Source: Duganella alba
GTDB taxonomy: Bacteria > Pseudomonadota > Gammaproteobacteria > Burkholderiales > Burkholderiaceae_D
Length of the DNA stretch: 64,000 nucleotides
Assembly: GCF_009674495.1 (NCBI RefSeq)
Contig: NZ_WKJN01000026.1
Location: 1 to 64,000, forward strand
Direction of reading: 5' to 3'
The notes under the pieces are model-generated. The model was not told where the DNA came from, searched no databases, and was given only the letters and a program-made list of their open reading frames with translations. Shown here in pieces: positions 18,227-27,103 of this stretch. Position 1 is the stretch's first letter, and each line of letters begins with the position of its first letter. The translations under genes were made by a program, and so were the position numbers.

Positions 18227-19447
18227 TCACTTGCCCATGGCGTGTGAGATCAGCCGGCGCTTGAGCACAGGTAATTTATCCAACAAGTTTAATCCGAAAT
18301 TGCGAACCACGCGCAAGGGCTCGATGTCGGTTTCAAATAAGCGCGCCAGGCCGTCGGTGGTTACTTGCATTAACAGCACGTCTTCCTTGCGCGCGCGCTC
18401 GTAGCGGGCCAGCACGCGCTGGTCGCCGATGCCGCGCTGCGGCTCGCGCCCGGACAGCGTCTTGATCAGCTGCGCCACATCGCCAAAGCCGAGGTTCATG
18501 CCATGGCCGGCCAGCGGATGCACCACGTGGGCGGCATCGCCGATCAGCGCCACGCGCGCCGACGTCATCGCGTGCGGACGGATCAGGCGCAGCGGGAAGT
18601 CGCGCACCAGCTCCGGTTGCAGCGGCGTCAGGGCGCCCAGCTTGTCCTGCGCGAAGACGGCCAGGCGTTCGGCGATCTGCTGCGCCGATTCGGCGCGCAG
18701 CGTGTCGGCCAGCTGCTCCGGCGCCGACCACACCAGCGATACCTGATTGCCCGGCAGCGGCAGCAAGGCGACAATGCCCTCGGCGCCGGTGAACCATTGG
18801 TAGGCGGCGCCGTGGTGCGGCAGCGCGCAGGCGAAGTTGGAGACCACGGCGCGCTGGTTGTAGCTGCGATAATCGAGGCCGATGTCGCACTGGCCACGCA
18901 CCCAGGACTGGGCGCCGTCGGCGCCCACCACCAGCGCGGCGCGGATGCTGTTGCCGTCGTCCAGATGCACGGTGGCGTGGCTGTCGTCGCGCAGCAGGCC
19001 GGTGGCGCGGCCGGTGACCAGCTTGACGTTCTGGGCGAAGCGCAACGCGGCGTCGAGCGCCTGGTTCAGATTGCGGTCTTCCAGTATCCAGGTCAGCGTA
19101 TTGGTGTGGGCGCCGTAGGCGTCGAAGGCCAGGCCGCCGGCGTGCGGGCCGTCGCCGTGGATGATCATGGCGTCGACCGGCGCCACGCGGGCGTGGTCCA
19201 GCGCGTCCCACACCTTCAGCGACGACAGCAGGTGATGGGCGGTGTGGTTGAGCGCGTAGACGCGCGCGTCCCACCCCTGGTCTGCCGAGGCCGGCATCGG
19301 CGCCGGCATCGGCGGCCCCAGCAGCGTGACACTCAGGCCGGCCTGGGCCAGGCCCAGCGCGGCGGTCTTGGCAATCGCGCCATTGCCAACAATGCAAATC
19401 TCGCTGTCGATCACGCGCAGCGCTGCGGGAGAGGTGGGCTTATTCAT
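18227..19447 (-). CDS. UbiH/UbiF/VisC-type FAD-dependent hydroxylase
   Basis: This 406-residue flavoprotein monooxygenase is predicted to hydroxylate the ring of a ubiquinone precursor. The N-terminal FAD fold has IVGNGAIAKTAALGLAQAG. The DG motif is VVGADGAQSWVRGQ and the second FAD motif is ALIGDAAHVVHPLAGHGMNLGFGDV, all family-typical. Which ring carbon it hydroxylates (UbiH, UbiF or UbiI type) cannot be decided by eye. It is first in the leftward run, 29 bases upstream of dsbC. Confidence 0.92.
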   Translation of the reverse strand: MNKPTSPAALRVIDSEICIVGNGAIAKTAALGLAQAGLSVTLLGPPMPAPMPASADQGWDARVYALNHTAHHLLSSLKVWDALDHARVAPVDAMIIHGDGPHAGGLAFDAYGAHTNTLTWILEDRNLNQALDAALRFAQNVKLVTGRATGLLRDDSHATVHLDDGNSIRAALVVGADGAQSWVRGQCDIGLDYRSYNQRAVVSNFACALPHHGAAYQWFTGAEGIVALLPLPGNQVSLVWSAPEQLADTLRAESAQQIAERLAVFAQDKLGALTPLQPELVRDFPLRLIRPHAMTSARVALIGDAAHVVHPLAGHGMNLGFGDVAQLIKTLSGREPQRGIGDQRVLARYERARKEDVLLMQVTTDGLARLFETDIEPLRVVRNFGLNLLDKLPVLKRRLISHAMGK

Positions 19448-19486
19448 CCGGCCATTATAACGTTTGTCGGAAATGGAAATTGGCCC

Positions 19487-19514
19487 TTGCGCTTTTCCGG
19501 CGGGATGCTATAAT
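19487..19514 (+). promoter_or_regulatory. Promoter of tRNA-Phe (copy 1)
   Basis: TTGCGC (19487-19492), a 16-base spacer and a perfect TATAAT (19509-19514) lie ten bases before the tRNA gene. The -35 sits close to the 5' end of the divergent UbiH-type gene. Confidence 0.8.
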
Positions 19515-19524
19515 TCTGCTCCTT

Positions 19525-19600
19525 GGCCTGGTAGCTCAGTTGGTAGAGCAGAGGATTGAAAATCCTTGTGTCGGTGGTTCGATTCCGCCCCGGGCCACCA
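19525..19600 (+). tRNA. tRNA-Phe (GAA), copy 1
   Basis: This 76-base tRNA has a 7-bp acceptor stem (GGCCTGG paired with CCGGGCC, including a G-T pair), the D-loop TAGCTCAGTTGGTAGAGCA, the anticodon loop TTGAAAA (anticodon GAA), TTCGATTCC in the T arm and an encoded CCA end. It decodes UUU and UUC. The same 76 bases recur at 60291-60366. Confidence 0.98.
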
Positions 19601-19610
19601 AGATCCCATA

Positions 19611-19640
19611 AAAAAGCCAATCCTTGCGATTGGCTTTTTT
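19611..19640 (+). terminator. Terminator of tRNA-Phe (copy 1)
   Basis: AAAGCCAATC and GATTGGCTTT form a strong hairpin with loop CTTGC, followed by a T run. It begins about ten bases after the tRNA. Confidence 0.9.
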
Positions 19641-19663
19641 GTTTGTGGCGTATGGAGACTGAT

Positions 19664-19882
19664 ATGTTTTCCACTGTCGCACCACGGTTGCTGGTCCTGC
19701 TCTGCCTGAGCGCCTGTGCGCCGAAGGTGCAGGCGCCGACGCCGCCCTCACCTCCCGCCACGCCCGCAACCGGCGGCGCCTGTGCCTCATCGGCTCCGGC
19801 GCCGGTCGTCACCAGCAAGCTGCGGCACATCCCTGACGAGAACGATCCCTGCGCCAATTCGCGCGGCCTGTCGCCGCGCTGA
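19664..19882 (+). CDS. Small proline-rich lipoprotein
   Basis: This is a 72-residue predicted lipoprotein. A hydrophobic signal ends in a lipobox LSAC at about residue 18. A Pro/Ala/Thr-rich stretch follows (PTPPSPPATPATGG), then a short tail with the motif HIPDENDPCANSRGL. GGAG lies six bases before the chosen ATG; another ATG 12 bases upstream would overlap this site. It is followed by a hairpin terminator. I do not know a function. Its size and position suggest a small envelope lipoprotein with its own transcript. Confidence 0.7.
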   Translation: MFSTVAPRLLVLLCLSACAPKVQAPTPPSPPATPATGGACASSAPAPVVTSKLRHIPDENDPCANSRGLSPR

Positions 19883-19888
19883 AATAAA

Positions 19889-19914
19889 AAAGGCCGCGAG
19901 GGCGTCGCGGCCTT
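19889..19914. terminator. Bidirectional terminator
   Basis: AAAGGCCGCGA and TCGCGGCCTTT form an 11-bp perfect stem around loop GGGCG, with A and T runs on either side. It lies between the convergent lipoprotein and PEP-CTERM genes and can serve both. Confidence 0.85.
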
Positions 19915-19933
19915 TGTGCCATGCGTGAAAGAC

Positions 19934-20470
19934 TCAGGCGCGGCGACGACGGGCAGCTCCGGCCACCAGCGCCAAGCCGGCCAACAGCATCAGCACGGTC
20001 GCCGGCTCCGGCACCGCCGCCAGCGGCGAACCGAAGATCTGGCCGCCGTAAGCGCCACCGTTCACCAGATACGTCCCGGCGACGAACAGCCCGTACACAC
20101 CGCTATCGAGCCGGAACGGGGCGCCGGTGGCGGAAGCAGAGCTGGTGGCATCGAACTCATACAGCGACGCGCCATCGCTGTAGGAAAATACGATAAAGCC
20201 GCCTTTGAGAAAACTGACGCCGGAGGAACTACCCTGCAGCAAACCAGTCAGCGACACCGAGATATTTTGCGCATCCGGCACGTTGAACAGGTAGTAATCC
20301 CCGAACGTGTTGCCGGCGACGTGCGGCGTATCGGCCACGCCAAGAAACGTCCAGGTATTGGTAAAGACGTTGGGCGAACCGAGGTCCTTGGGCACATAGA
20401 TATCGGCGTGGGCGGCGGCGCCAAACATGGCCAGGGCGATGGTGACGATCAATTGCTTAAATAAATTCAT
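19934..20470 (-). CDS. PEP-CTERM sorting domain protein
   Basis: This 178-residue exported protein has a signal peptide (LFKQLIVTIALAMFGAAAHA). A beta-rich middle region carries aromatic repeats but no domain I can name. The classic PEP-CTERM tail is VPEPATVLMLLAGLALVAG followed by arginines. Such tails are recognised by an exosortase (EpsH/XrtA type) and mark proteins for the surface or exopolysaccharide matrix; no exosortase is in this window. It lies 39 bases after the S53 peptidase gene on the same strand and may share its transcript. I start at the ATG ending at 20470. Confidence 0.88.
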   Translation of the reverse strand: MNLFKQLIVTIALAMFGAAAHADIYVPKDLGSPNVFTNTWTFLGVADTPHVAGNTFGDYYLFNVPDAQNISVSLTGLLQGSSSGVSFLKGGFIVFSYSDGASLYEFDATSSASATGAPFRLDSGVYGLFVAGTYLVNGGAYGGQIFGSPLAAVPEPATVLMLLAGLALVAGAARRRRA

Positions 20471-20509
20471 TTTTGCGATCCGTATCAAGAAGTTCAGGGG
20501 AGGTGCGGC

Positions 20510-22390
20510 TTACTTCACGCCCAGCGCCTTGGCCAGTGCGTTGACGTCCAGCGAACCGAGGCCGGTGGCCGGGTTGTAGGTGGCGGTGGACTGGTAATAC
20601 TGGTTGGTGCCGGCGCTGATCGGCTTGAACGGCGAGCCGGCGCCATAGCCGTAGGTTTTGAAGGCGGCGTACAGCTGCGGATTGATCGGACCGACGCGGC
20701 CGTTCAGGCCGGCGCTGATCAGGGTCAGGATGCCGTTCAGCTGCGGCGCCACAAAGCTGGTGCCGCCCGAACCGGTCGACCACGCGCCGCCGAAATAGAC
20801 TGCGTAGCCGCTGTAGGGATCGGCGTTCAGCGACACGTCGGGCAGATTGCGGCCGGCGAGATTGGCCGGCACATCCAGGTAATCGCCATAGCCGCTGCCG
20901 TTGTCGAACACGGCGTTTTCGCAGATCAGCGATTGCGCGGCGGCGGTCTTCTGCACGCCCGTCAGGTTTTTCTGGAACGACGGCACGCCATACAGCGCGC
21001 TGACGCCGCCACCGCCGCCCACGGCCAGATAGTCCGAGTAATACAGGTCGGTGCCGTAGTTGGTGACGATGTAGTTCTTCAGATAGTCCCAGCCCCACGC
21101 GCGCTCGGTCGGCACCGTCACGTTGCCGAATTTGTGCGGCGACGTATTGGGCAGCGTGGTGCCGCCGGCGGCCAGCACCAGCGGATCGGCGGCCGGGAAA
21201 TCGACGCCGAGCAGCGTGCTGCAGTGCGGGTAAGGCAGGCCGCGGTTGATGTCGAACGCCCCGGCGTCGCCGGCAGCAGCGATCACCGGAATGCCCTGGG
21301 CCGCCGCCTGCAGGAACACGTTGTGGAAGGCGACCAGGGTGGCGTCGTCGGAATAGACTTCCGGACTGCCCCAGCTGACCGACAGCACATCGACCAGATT
21401 CTCGTCGACCGCCTGCGCAAACACGTCGATGAAGCCGGCGTCGGTGTTCGGTGCCAGGTACACGCGCAGTTTCGCGCCAGGCGCCACGCCACCGGACTGC
21501 TGCACGTCCAGCGTCGTCTCGCCGGCGCCGTCGGAGCCTGGGCCATCATCCGGCAGCGGTCCGCCGTCCACCACCACGTCGACGATGCGGTTGGCCTTGA
21601 TCGGCAGCGCCAGCTGCTGCCAGTAGGTGTAGGCGTCCGATTGCGCATAGCCGGCCAGCGTGGCGATGCCGATCGTCCTGCCGGCGCCGGTGACGCCACG
21701 CGCGTACAGCGGATTGATGTTGTACTTGGCCGCCAGGTCCACGGTGGTGTACTGGCCAGGCGTGCCGCCGATCGCTCCCGCCACCTTGGCGCCGACATCG
21801 CCGGCCAGCGCGCCGGTGCGCGGAATCGTCGTCGAGCGCTTGTTGAACACCGAGCGGGTGCTGATGCCGTTGACCGACTTCACGACCGATGCCAGCGCGG
21901 CGGGTATCGCCGGCGCGGCCACCGGCGCCTGGAAGCGCTTGCCGAGCAAGGAGTAGTTATGCACGCTGACGCCGAAGGCGGCGGCAATTTGCGCGTTGGT
22001 GCCGGATGCGCTGATCTGCAGGTTGTTCGCAAACACCTTGTTGACGGTGAAGCCCTTGGACTTCAGGTAGCTGACCACCGCCGCCACCGATTCCGGGGTC
22101 TGGCCGTATGCCGCGGCGAACTGCTGCGGCGTGATGAACTTGCGGAAGTTCGGATTCGCCGGCTCGGCCAGACCCGCGATGAAGGTATCCAGTTGGTCGG
22201 CGTTGCGCAAGGCCAGCGACAGCGAGATGGTCTTCACATCACTCGACGCGGCCAGGCCCAGATCGACAATCCGCGGATCGGCGGAGACGCGCGGTTTGGC
22301 CAACGGCGCGGCGCCCGGCAGCGTAATCGCCTGCACGCCACTTGTAATTGCCCCCAATGCAACGCATAACAGCAAAAGCTTGGTCTTCAT
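20510..22390 (-). CDS. S53 family serine-carboxyl peptidase (sedolisin/kumamolisin type)
   Basis: This is a 626-residue secreted peptidase. A signal peptide (KLLLLCVALGAITSGVQA) is followed by a pro-kumamolisin activation domain (about residues 40-185, including QFAAAYGQTPESVAAV), which is normally cut off. The mature domain has the Glu/Asp pair in AGETTLDVQQ, the oxyanion Asp region and the nucleophile Ser in GSGGTSFVAPQ near residue 540. A late Ca2+-site Asp stretch is also expected in this family. S53 enzymes work at acid pH outside the cell. GGAAGGGATC precedes the ATG. A likely role is protein scavenging. Confidence 0.95.
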   Translation of the reverse strand: MKTKLLLLCVALGAITSGVQAITLPGAAPLAKPRVSADPRIVDLGLAASSDVKTISLSLALRNADQLDTFIAGLAEPANPNFRKFITPQQFAAAYGQTPESVAAVVSYLKSKGFTVNKVFANNLQISASGTNAQIAAAFGVSVHNYSLLGKRFQAPVAAPAIPAALASVVKSVNGISTRSVFNKRSTTIPRTGALAGDVGAKVAGAIGGTPGQYTTVDLAAKYNINPLYARGVTGAGRTIGIATLAGYAQSDAYTYWQQLALPIKANRIVDVVVDGGPLPDDGPGSDGAGETTLDVQQSGGVAPGAKLRVYLAPNTDAGFIDVFAQAVDENLVDVLSVSWGSPEVYSDDATLVAFHNVFLQAAAQGIPVIAAAGDAGAFDINRGLPYPHCSTLLGVDFPAADPLVLAAGGTTLPNTSPHKFGNVTVPTERAWGWDYLKNYIVTNYGTDLYYSDYLAVGGGGGVSALYGVPSFQKNLTGVQKTAAAQSLICENAVFDNGSGYGDYLDVPANLAGRNLPDVSLNADPYSGYAVYFGGAWSTGSGGTSFVAPQLNGILTLISAGLNGRVGPINPQLYAAFKTYGYGAGSPFKPISAGTNQYYQSTATYNPATGLGSLDVNALAKALGVK

Positions 22391-22786
22391 TTGATCCCTT
22401 CCGGCTGACGCAAATGTTAATTAATGTGGTGTTTTTTTGAAATTCCAGTCTAGCACCGCATTGTTGAAATTTATACATATTTTCCTGCGCATCGATAGAC
22501 GAAAAATTGTCTAAATTACTGAAAATAAACTGAATTTACCTGAAAGAAATTCATCCAGATGAACTCGCCAGAGGGAAATCGACACGCCGGAGCGGATTGC
22601 AAAGCGCTATTAAAATGTCAAATTATGTAACGTTTGATGTGATACTTCTGAAACAAACCAGAAACAAATGTTGTATTCAAGCCAATGGCCGCCTCGTGAC
22701 GCGTGCAGCTTCCTCAGCATTTTTTGATCTGGCGCAAAGCTCGGGCTGGACTGGCTCACTAGAATCCACCACTTTGCCCGCCTTCC
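22391..22786. other. AT-rich intergenic region between divergent genes
   Basis: This 396-base gap between the S53 and TrhP genes is clearly richer in A/T than the coding DNA around it (notably 22420-22680). It should hold the promoters of both genes. I see no tRNA, hairpin terminator or convincing small gene. The frames running through it lack ribosome sites and merge into wrong-frame reading of the TrhP gene. Confidence 0.6.
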
Positions 22787-24142
22787 ATGCTCAAAGCTCC
22801 CGAACTCCTCCTGCCCGCCGGCTCCCTCGACAAGATGCACGCCGCCTTCGACTTTGGCGCCGACGCCGTCTACGCCGGCCAGCCGCGCTACAGCCTGCGC
22901 GTGCGCAACAACGACTTCTCCACGCTGCAGGCGCTGCAGGAAGGCATCGACGGCGCCCATGCGCGCGGCAAGCAGTTCTTCGTCGCCAGCAATATCTTCG
23001 CGCACAACGCCAAGCTCAAGACCTATCTGCGCGACATGGAACCGGTGATCGCCATGAAGCCCGACGCGCTGATCATGGCCGATCCCGGCCTGATCATGAT
23101 GGTGCGCGACAAATGGCCGGAAGTGCCGGTGCACCTGTCGGTGCAGGCCAACGCCGTCAACTGGGCCGACGTCAAGTTCTGGCACCGCATGGGCCTGACG
23201 CGCGTGATCCTGTCGCGCGAATTGTCGCTCGATGAAATCGAGGAGATCCGCCAGCAGTGCCCGGAAATGGAACTGGAGGTGTTCGTGCACGGCGCGCTGT
23301 GCATCGCCTACTCGGGCCGCTGCCTGCTGTCCGGCTACTTCAATCACCGCGATCCCAACCAGGGCACCTGCACCAACTCCTGCCGCTGGGACTACAAGGT
23401 GCGGCACGCGCAGGAAGACGCCACCGGCGACTTCGCCCAGGTGATTCCGCTGCGGTTCAACAAGGCCCTGCAGGAAGCCGAGCAGCGCCCGTTCTCGTCG
23501 CTGCACCAGCAGCCGCGCCATCCGCTGGCCGACCAGGCGTACCTGATCGAGGAAGCCGAACGTCCGGGCCAGCTGATGCCGATCATGGAAGATGAACACG
23601 GCACCTACATCATGAACTCCAAGGATTTGCGCGCGGTGGAGCACATCGAGCGCCTGGTCAGGATCGGCGTCGACTCGCTGAAAGTGGAAGGCCGCACCAA
23701 ATCGCTGTACTACGCGGCGCGCACGGCGCAGGTGTACCGCCAGGCGATCGACGACGCGGTGGCCGGTCGCCCGTTCAACGTCGACCTGCTCGGCCAGCTG
23801 CAAGGCCTGGCCAACCGCGGCTACACCGATGGCTTCTACCAGCGCCACCACACGCAGAGCCACCAGAACTACATGCGCGGCGCGTCGGAAGCGAACCGCA
23901 GCCAGTACGTCGGCGATGTCTTGAGCGTGGAGGATGGCTGGGCGCGGGTGGACGTGAAGAACCGCTTCGCCGTCGGCGACAGGCTGGAGGTGATTCATCC
24001 GGGCGGCAACCGTGACGTCGCGCTGACGCGCATGCTGTCCGACGACGGCGCCGACATCAGCGTGGCCCCGGGCAGCGGCCATATCGTCCGCATCGCGCTG
24101 GACGCGTCGCTGGACCGCGCCCTGCTGGCGCGCTACCTGTAG
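22787..24142 (+). CDS. trhP: tRNA uridine hydroxylase TrhP (YegQ, U32 family)
   Basis: This 451-residue protein of the U32 'peptidase' family matches YegQ/TrhP in length and opening (APELLLPAGSLDKMHAAFDF). TrhP makes 5-hydroxyuridine at tRNA position 34 using prephenate and an iron-sulfur cluster. The cluster cysteines are visible in HGALCIAYSGRCLLSGYF and GTCTNSCRW. A C-terminal beta-barrel (about residues 370-450) follows. It is not expected to act as a protease despite the family name. No strong ribosome site precedes the ATG, so the start is slightly uncertain. Confidence 0.93.
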   Translation: MLKAPELLLPAGSLDKMHAAFDFGADAVYAGQPRYSLRVRNNDFSTLQALQEGIDGAHARGKQFFVASNIFAHNAKLKTYLRDMEPVIAMKPDALIMADPGLIMMVRDKWPEVPVHLSVQANAVNWADVKFWHRMGLTRVILSRELSLDEIEEIRQQCPEMELEVFVHGALCIAYSGRCLLSGYFNHRDPNQGTCTNSCRWDYKVRHAQEDATGDFAQVIPLRFNKALQEAEQRPFSSLHQQPRHPLADQAYLIEEAERPGQLMPIMEDEHGTYIMNSKDLRAVEHIERLVRIGVDSLKVEGRTKSLYYAARTAQVYRQAIDDAVAGRPFNVDLLGQLQGLANRGYTDGFYQRHHTQSHQNYMRGASEANRSQYVGDVLSVEDGWARVDVKNRFAVGDRLEVIHPGGNRDVALTRMLSDDGADISVAPGSGHIVRIALDASLDRALLARYL

Positions 24143-24222
24143 TTCGCCGCCGACACCAGCCATTGTCGCCCGCGCGCGGCTGTGACATCATGGACGGTCA
24201 CGCCTATTGACCGGGAGCCGTC

Positions 24223-25083
24223 TTGTCCAAACTGCCATTGTTGATCGTCTGCCTGCTCGGCGCTGCGGCGGCGGCCTCGCCGCAGTCCGACGCCGACCAA
24301 TTGACGGCGATGATCAACGCCTACCGCGCCGCGCCGGGGCTGTGCCATGGCGGCACGCCGCCGCCCGCATCGCCGTTGACGCCGCAGCCGGTGCTGGCTG
24401 CCGCGCGTCTCGGCACCGGCGCCATCGTGTCGGCGACACTGGCGCGTGCCGGCTTTGCCAGCAGCAAGGCGGACGCCATCTCCGTCGGCGGCGCCGGCTC
24501 GCCGCAGGACGCCATGGCGGCGATCCGCCAGCCCTACTGCGGCGCGCTGCTCGACGCCAGTTACACCGACATCGGTGTCTCGCGCACTGGCAACGACTGG
24601 ACCGTGGTGCTGGCCAGCGCGGCGCCGGCCCTGCCGTCCGCCACTTATCCGGACTGGCGCGACGCCGGCATGATGATATTGGAAAGCGTGAATGCGGCAC
24701 GCGCCAGCGCGCGCACCTGTGGCAATCAGTCGTTCCCGCCGGCGCCGCCGGTCAGCTGGAATCCGCAACTGGGGGCCGCGGCGCTGAGCCACAGCGGCGA
24801 CATGGCGCGCCAGCGCTACTTCAACCATATCGGCAAGGATGGCGGCAACGTCGGCGACCGCTCGCGCCGCAGCGGCTACAACTGGACCCGCATCGGCGAG
24901 AACATCGCCTTCGGTTCCTACACGCCAAACGAAACCATGGCCGGCTGGCTCGCCAGCCCGGGACACTGCGCCAACATCATGGATCCCAATTTCACCGAGA
25001 TGGGCGCAGCCTATGCCGTCACGCCCGAACAGCAGGACGGCGTGGTGTACTGGACGCAGGTCTTCGGCAAACCGCGCCGCTAG
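24223..25083 (+). CDS. Exported protein with tandem CAP (SCP/PR1) domains
   Basis: This 286-residue exported protein starts at TTG with GGGAG five bases upstream. It has a signal peptide (KLPLLIVCLLGAAAAASP). The C-terminal half (about residues 145-286) is a CAP domain with LSHSGDMARQRYFNHIG, RIGENIAFGSY and SPGHCANIMDPNFTEMG, keeping the usual His and Glu residues. The N-terminal half (QLTAMINAYRA, ASYTDIGVSRTGNDWTVVLA) looks like a second, decayed CAP domain without those residues. CAP proteins are secreted, with varied or unknown roles. The stop lies five bases before the convergent DUF2058 gene. Confidence 0.88.
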   Translation: MSKLPLLIVCLLGAAAAASPQSDADQLTAMINAYRAAPGLCHGGTPPPASPLTPQPVLAAARLGTGAIVSATLARAGFASSKADAISVGGAGSPQDAMAAIRQPYCGALLDASYTDIGVSRTGNDWTVVLASAAPALPSATYPDWRDAGMMILESVNAARASARTCGNQSFPPAPPVSWNPQLGAAALSHSGDMARQRYFNHIGKDGGNVGDRSRRSGYNWTRIGENIAFGSYTPNETMAGWLASPGHCANIMDPNFTEMGAAYAVTPEQQDGVVYWTQVFGKPRR

Positions 25084-25087
25084 GCGC

Positions 25088-25624
25088 TTACCACATCAGA
25101 TCATCGGGGATCTTGAAGGCGGCGTATGGATCGTCCTCTTCCACCTCGGTGGTGGCCTGCTTGACGCGCACCACGATGTCCGGATTGCGCTCGGCGATCT
25201 TGTCGGCGATCACGCGCGGCACCAGCTCGTAGCTGCCGCCCTCGCCCACGATCACCAGCCGGCCCGCCACCAGGTGCTCGCGCACAGCGGGTGTCACGTA
25301 GATGCGCTCGATCTTGGTGCCAAAGGTGAAGTTGTAGGCGATGTCGCCGTTGTGGCCCTTGCTCTGCTTATTCTGCTGCACCATCTGCGTAATCTGCGCG
25401 GCGATGGCTTTCTGTTGCGCGGCGGCGTCGCGCTGGGCGTTGGCCAGGCGCGCCTTCTCGGCGTTCTGGCGCTGCAGCTCCTGCGCCGCCAGACGCGCCT
25501 CGTCCACGGTCTCGGTGCCGCTGCGGCGATTCTCTTTCTGCTGCTTGCTCTTGTTCTGATTGGTGACTTTGACTTTATTCTTGTCGACCAAGCCGGCTTT
25601 TAATAACTGATCCGCCAGTCCCAT
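25088..25624 (-). CDS. DUF2058 family protein (YaiL-like)
   Basis: This is a 178-residue cytoplasmic protein. The N-terminal MGLADQLLKAGLVDKNKV is the DUF2058 hallmark. A Lys/Gln/Arg-rich, strongly helical middle (about residues 25-100) is probably coiled coil, and a conserved C-terminal domain (YNFTFGTKIERIYVTPAVRE) follows. YaiL copurifies with nucleoprotein in E. coli, but no biochemical activity is established. GGAG precedes the ATG by eight bases. It stands alone between a convergent CAP gene and the efflux operon. Confidence 0.92.
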   Translation of the reverse strand: MGLADQLLKAGLVDKNKVKVTNQNKSKQQKENRRSGTETVDEARLAAQELQRQNAEKARLANAQRDAAAQQKAIAAQITQMVQQNKQSKGHNGDIAYNFTFGTKIERIYVTPAVREHLVAGRLVIVGEGGSYELVPRVIADKIAERNPDIVVRVKQATTEVEEDDPYAAFKIPDDLMW

Positions 25625-25665
25625 GATGCTAACTCCTTATGAACGAAGGCGATAGCATACCATTC

Positions 25666-27090
25666 TTACTGCTGTTCCCAGCCGCCGCCCAGCGCCAGGA
25701 ACAGCGCGATCTGGTCGGTCGACAGCGTGGCGTCGGAGGCGGCCCAGGCGGCGTCGGTGGCGGCCAGCGTGCGGTCGGCGTCCAGCACCGACAGGAAATC
25801 GGTGCGGCCGTACTGGTACAGGCGGTGCGACTGCTCGGACGCCAGCGCGCTCTCGTCGCGCGCGGTCTTCAGCGCGGCGTTGCGATCGAGTTCACGGGCG
25901 TAGACCGTCATCGCGGTTTCCACTTCCTTGAGCGCGTTCAGCACCGTGCCGTCGAACCTGGCCAGCGCGCCGTCGGTGCCGGCTTCCGCCTGCGCGATGC
26001 GGCTGCGGGCGGAACCGGTGTCCGGCAGCGTCCACGAGATCAGCGGGCCAAGGCTCCAGCGCGAGGCGTTGGCGGCGCCGAAGTGGTCCAGCAGGCCGGT
26101 GCTGCCGACCGATGCGCCCAGGCTGATGCTCGGGTACAGGTCCGCCGTCGCCACGCCGATGCGCGCGGTGGCGCCGGCCAGCGTGCGCTCGGCCTGGCGG
26201 ATGTCCGGACGGCGGCGCAGCAGCGCGGCGCCGTCGCCCACCGGAATCTGCTGCGTGATGCGCGGCGCGGCCTGGCACTGCAGCAGATTCATATTCATCT
26301 CTTTCGGCGTCAGGCCGGTCAGCGCGGCCAGGCGATAGTGCGCGGTGCGGTGCTGCGCCTGCAACGGCGGCAAGGCGGCCTGCATCTGCGCCAGCTGGCT
26401 GCGGGCGCGCGCGCCGTCGATGCTGGTGCCGCGGCCGGCGCGGATGCGTTCATCCGTCAGCGCGACGAATTTCTGCTGCAATGCCACCGCCTGCTGGGCG
26501 ACGGCGATCTGCCGCACCGCCGAGCAGGCGTCGGCATAAGCGCGCGCGGTGTCGGCGGCCACCGTCACGCGCACCAGGTCCAGCCCGGCCTGCGCGGCCT
26601 GGGTGTCGGCATTGGCCGCCTCCACGGCGCGCGCGATTTTGCCGAACATGTCGGTCTGGTAGGAGACCCGCACGCCCACGTCGTAATTGAATTTGTCCGG
26701 CAGCGCCTTCGGCGAACCAATCGGCACGCCCGACGAACGGCCCACGCCCGGCGCCGCGCTGATGCTCACTTCCGGCTTGCGCTCTTCCTCCGCCTGATCC
26801 AGCACGGCGCGGGTGCGCGCCAGGTTGGCGGCGGCCACGCGCAGGTCGGTGTTGGCGGCAAACGCCTGCTGGATCAACTTGTCCAGCACCGGGTCGTCGT
26901 ACAGACGCCACCAGTGCGCCGGCAGCGGCGCCGATTTATACACGGCTTCCTCGGCGCCGAGGAAAGGCGCGGCCGCTTCCGGACGCTTGACCACGGCCTG
27001 CTCCGGCACTTTGTAATTGGGGCCGACGGTGCCGCAGTCGGCCAGCGCGGCCGCCAGGGCCACGCCGCTCAGGATTTTCAGGGAGTTCAT
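25666..27090 (-). CDS. Outer-membrane efflux factor, NodT family lipoprotein
   Basis: This 474-residue TolC-like channel of the NodT/OprM type has a lipoprotein signal (LSGVALAAALADC) and then GTVGPNYKVPE, the usual opening of these proteins. Two repeated coiled-coil halves follow, with segments such as SYQTDMFGKIARAVEAANAD. It should form the exit duct for the pump encoded upstream. Of two adjacent ATGs I choose the second (27090) because GGAGG is then five bases away. It is the last gene of the five-gene leftward operon. Confidence 0.93.
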   Translation of the reverse strand: MNSLKILSGVALAAALADCGTVGPNYKVPEQAVVKRPEAAAPFLGAEEAVYKSAPLPAHWWRLYDDPVLDKLIQQAFAANTDLRVAAANLARTRAVLDQAEEERKPEVSISAAPGVGRSSGVPIGSPKALPDKFNYDVGVRVSYQTDMFGKIARAVEAANADTQAAQAGLDLVRVTVAADTARAYADACSAVRQIAVAQQAVALQQKFVALTDERIRAGRGTSIDGARARSQLAQMQAALPPLQAQHRTAHYRLAALTGLTPKEMNMNLLQCQAAPRITQQIPVGDGAALLRRRPDIRQAERTLAGATARIGVATADLYPSISLGASVGSTGLLDHFGAANASRWSLGPLISWTLPDTGSARSRIAQAEAGTDGALARFDGTVLNALKEVETAMTVYARELDRNAALKTARDESALASEQSHRLYQYGRTDFLSVLDADRTLAATDAAWAASDATLSTDQIALFLALGGGWEQQ

Positions 27091-27103
27091 CATATCCTCC
27101 GCA

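Noticed and set aside
22597-23235. Rightward frame starting in the AT-rich gap before trhP
   Set aside because: It runs into trhP in the wrong frame, has no ribosome site, and turns Arg-rich inside the real gene.
22787-24142. Calling the U32 protein a collagenase-like peptidase
   Set aside because: Length, opening and cysteine pattern fit YegQ/TrhP, a tRNA hydroxylase, rather than a protease.
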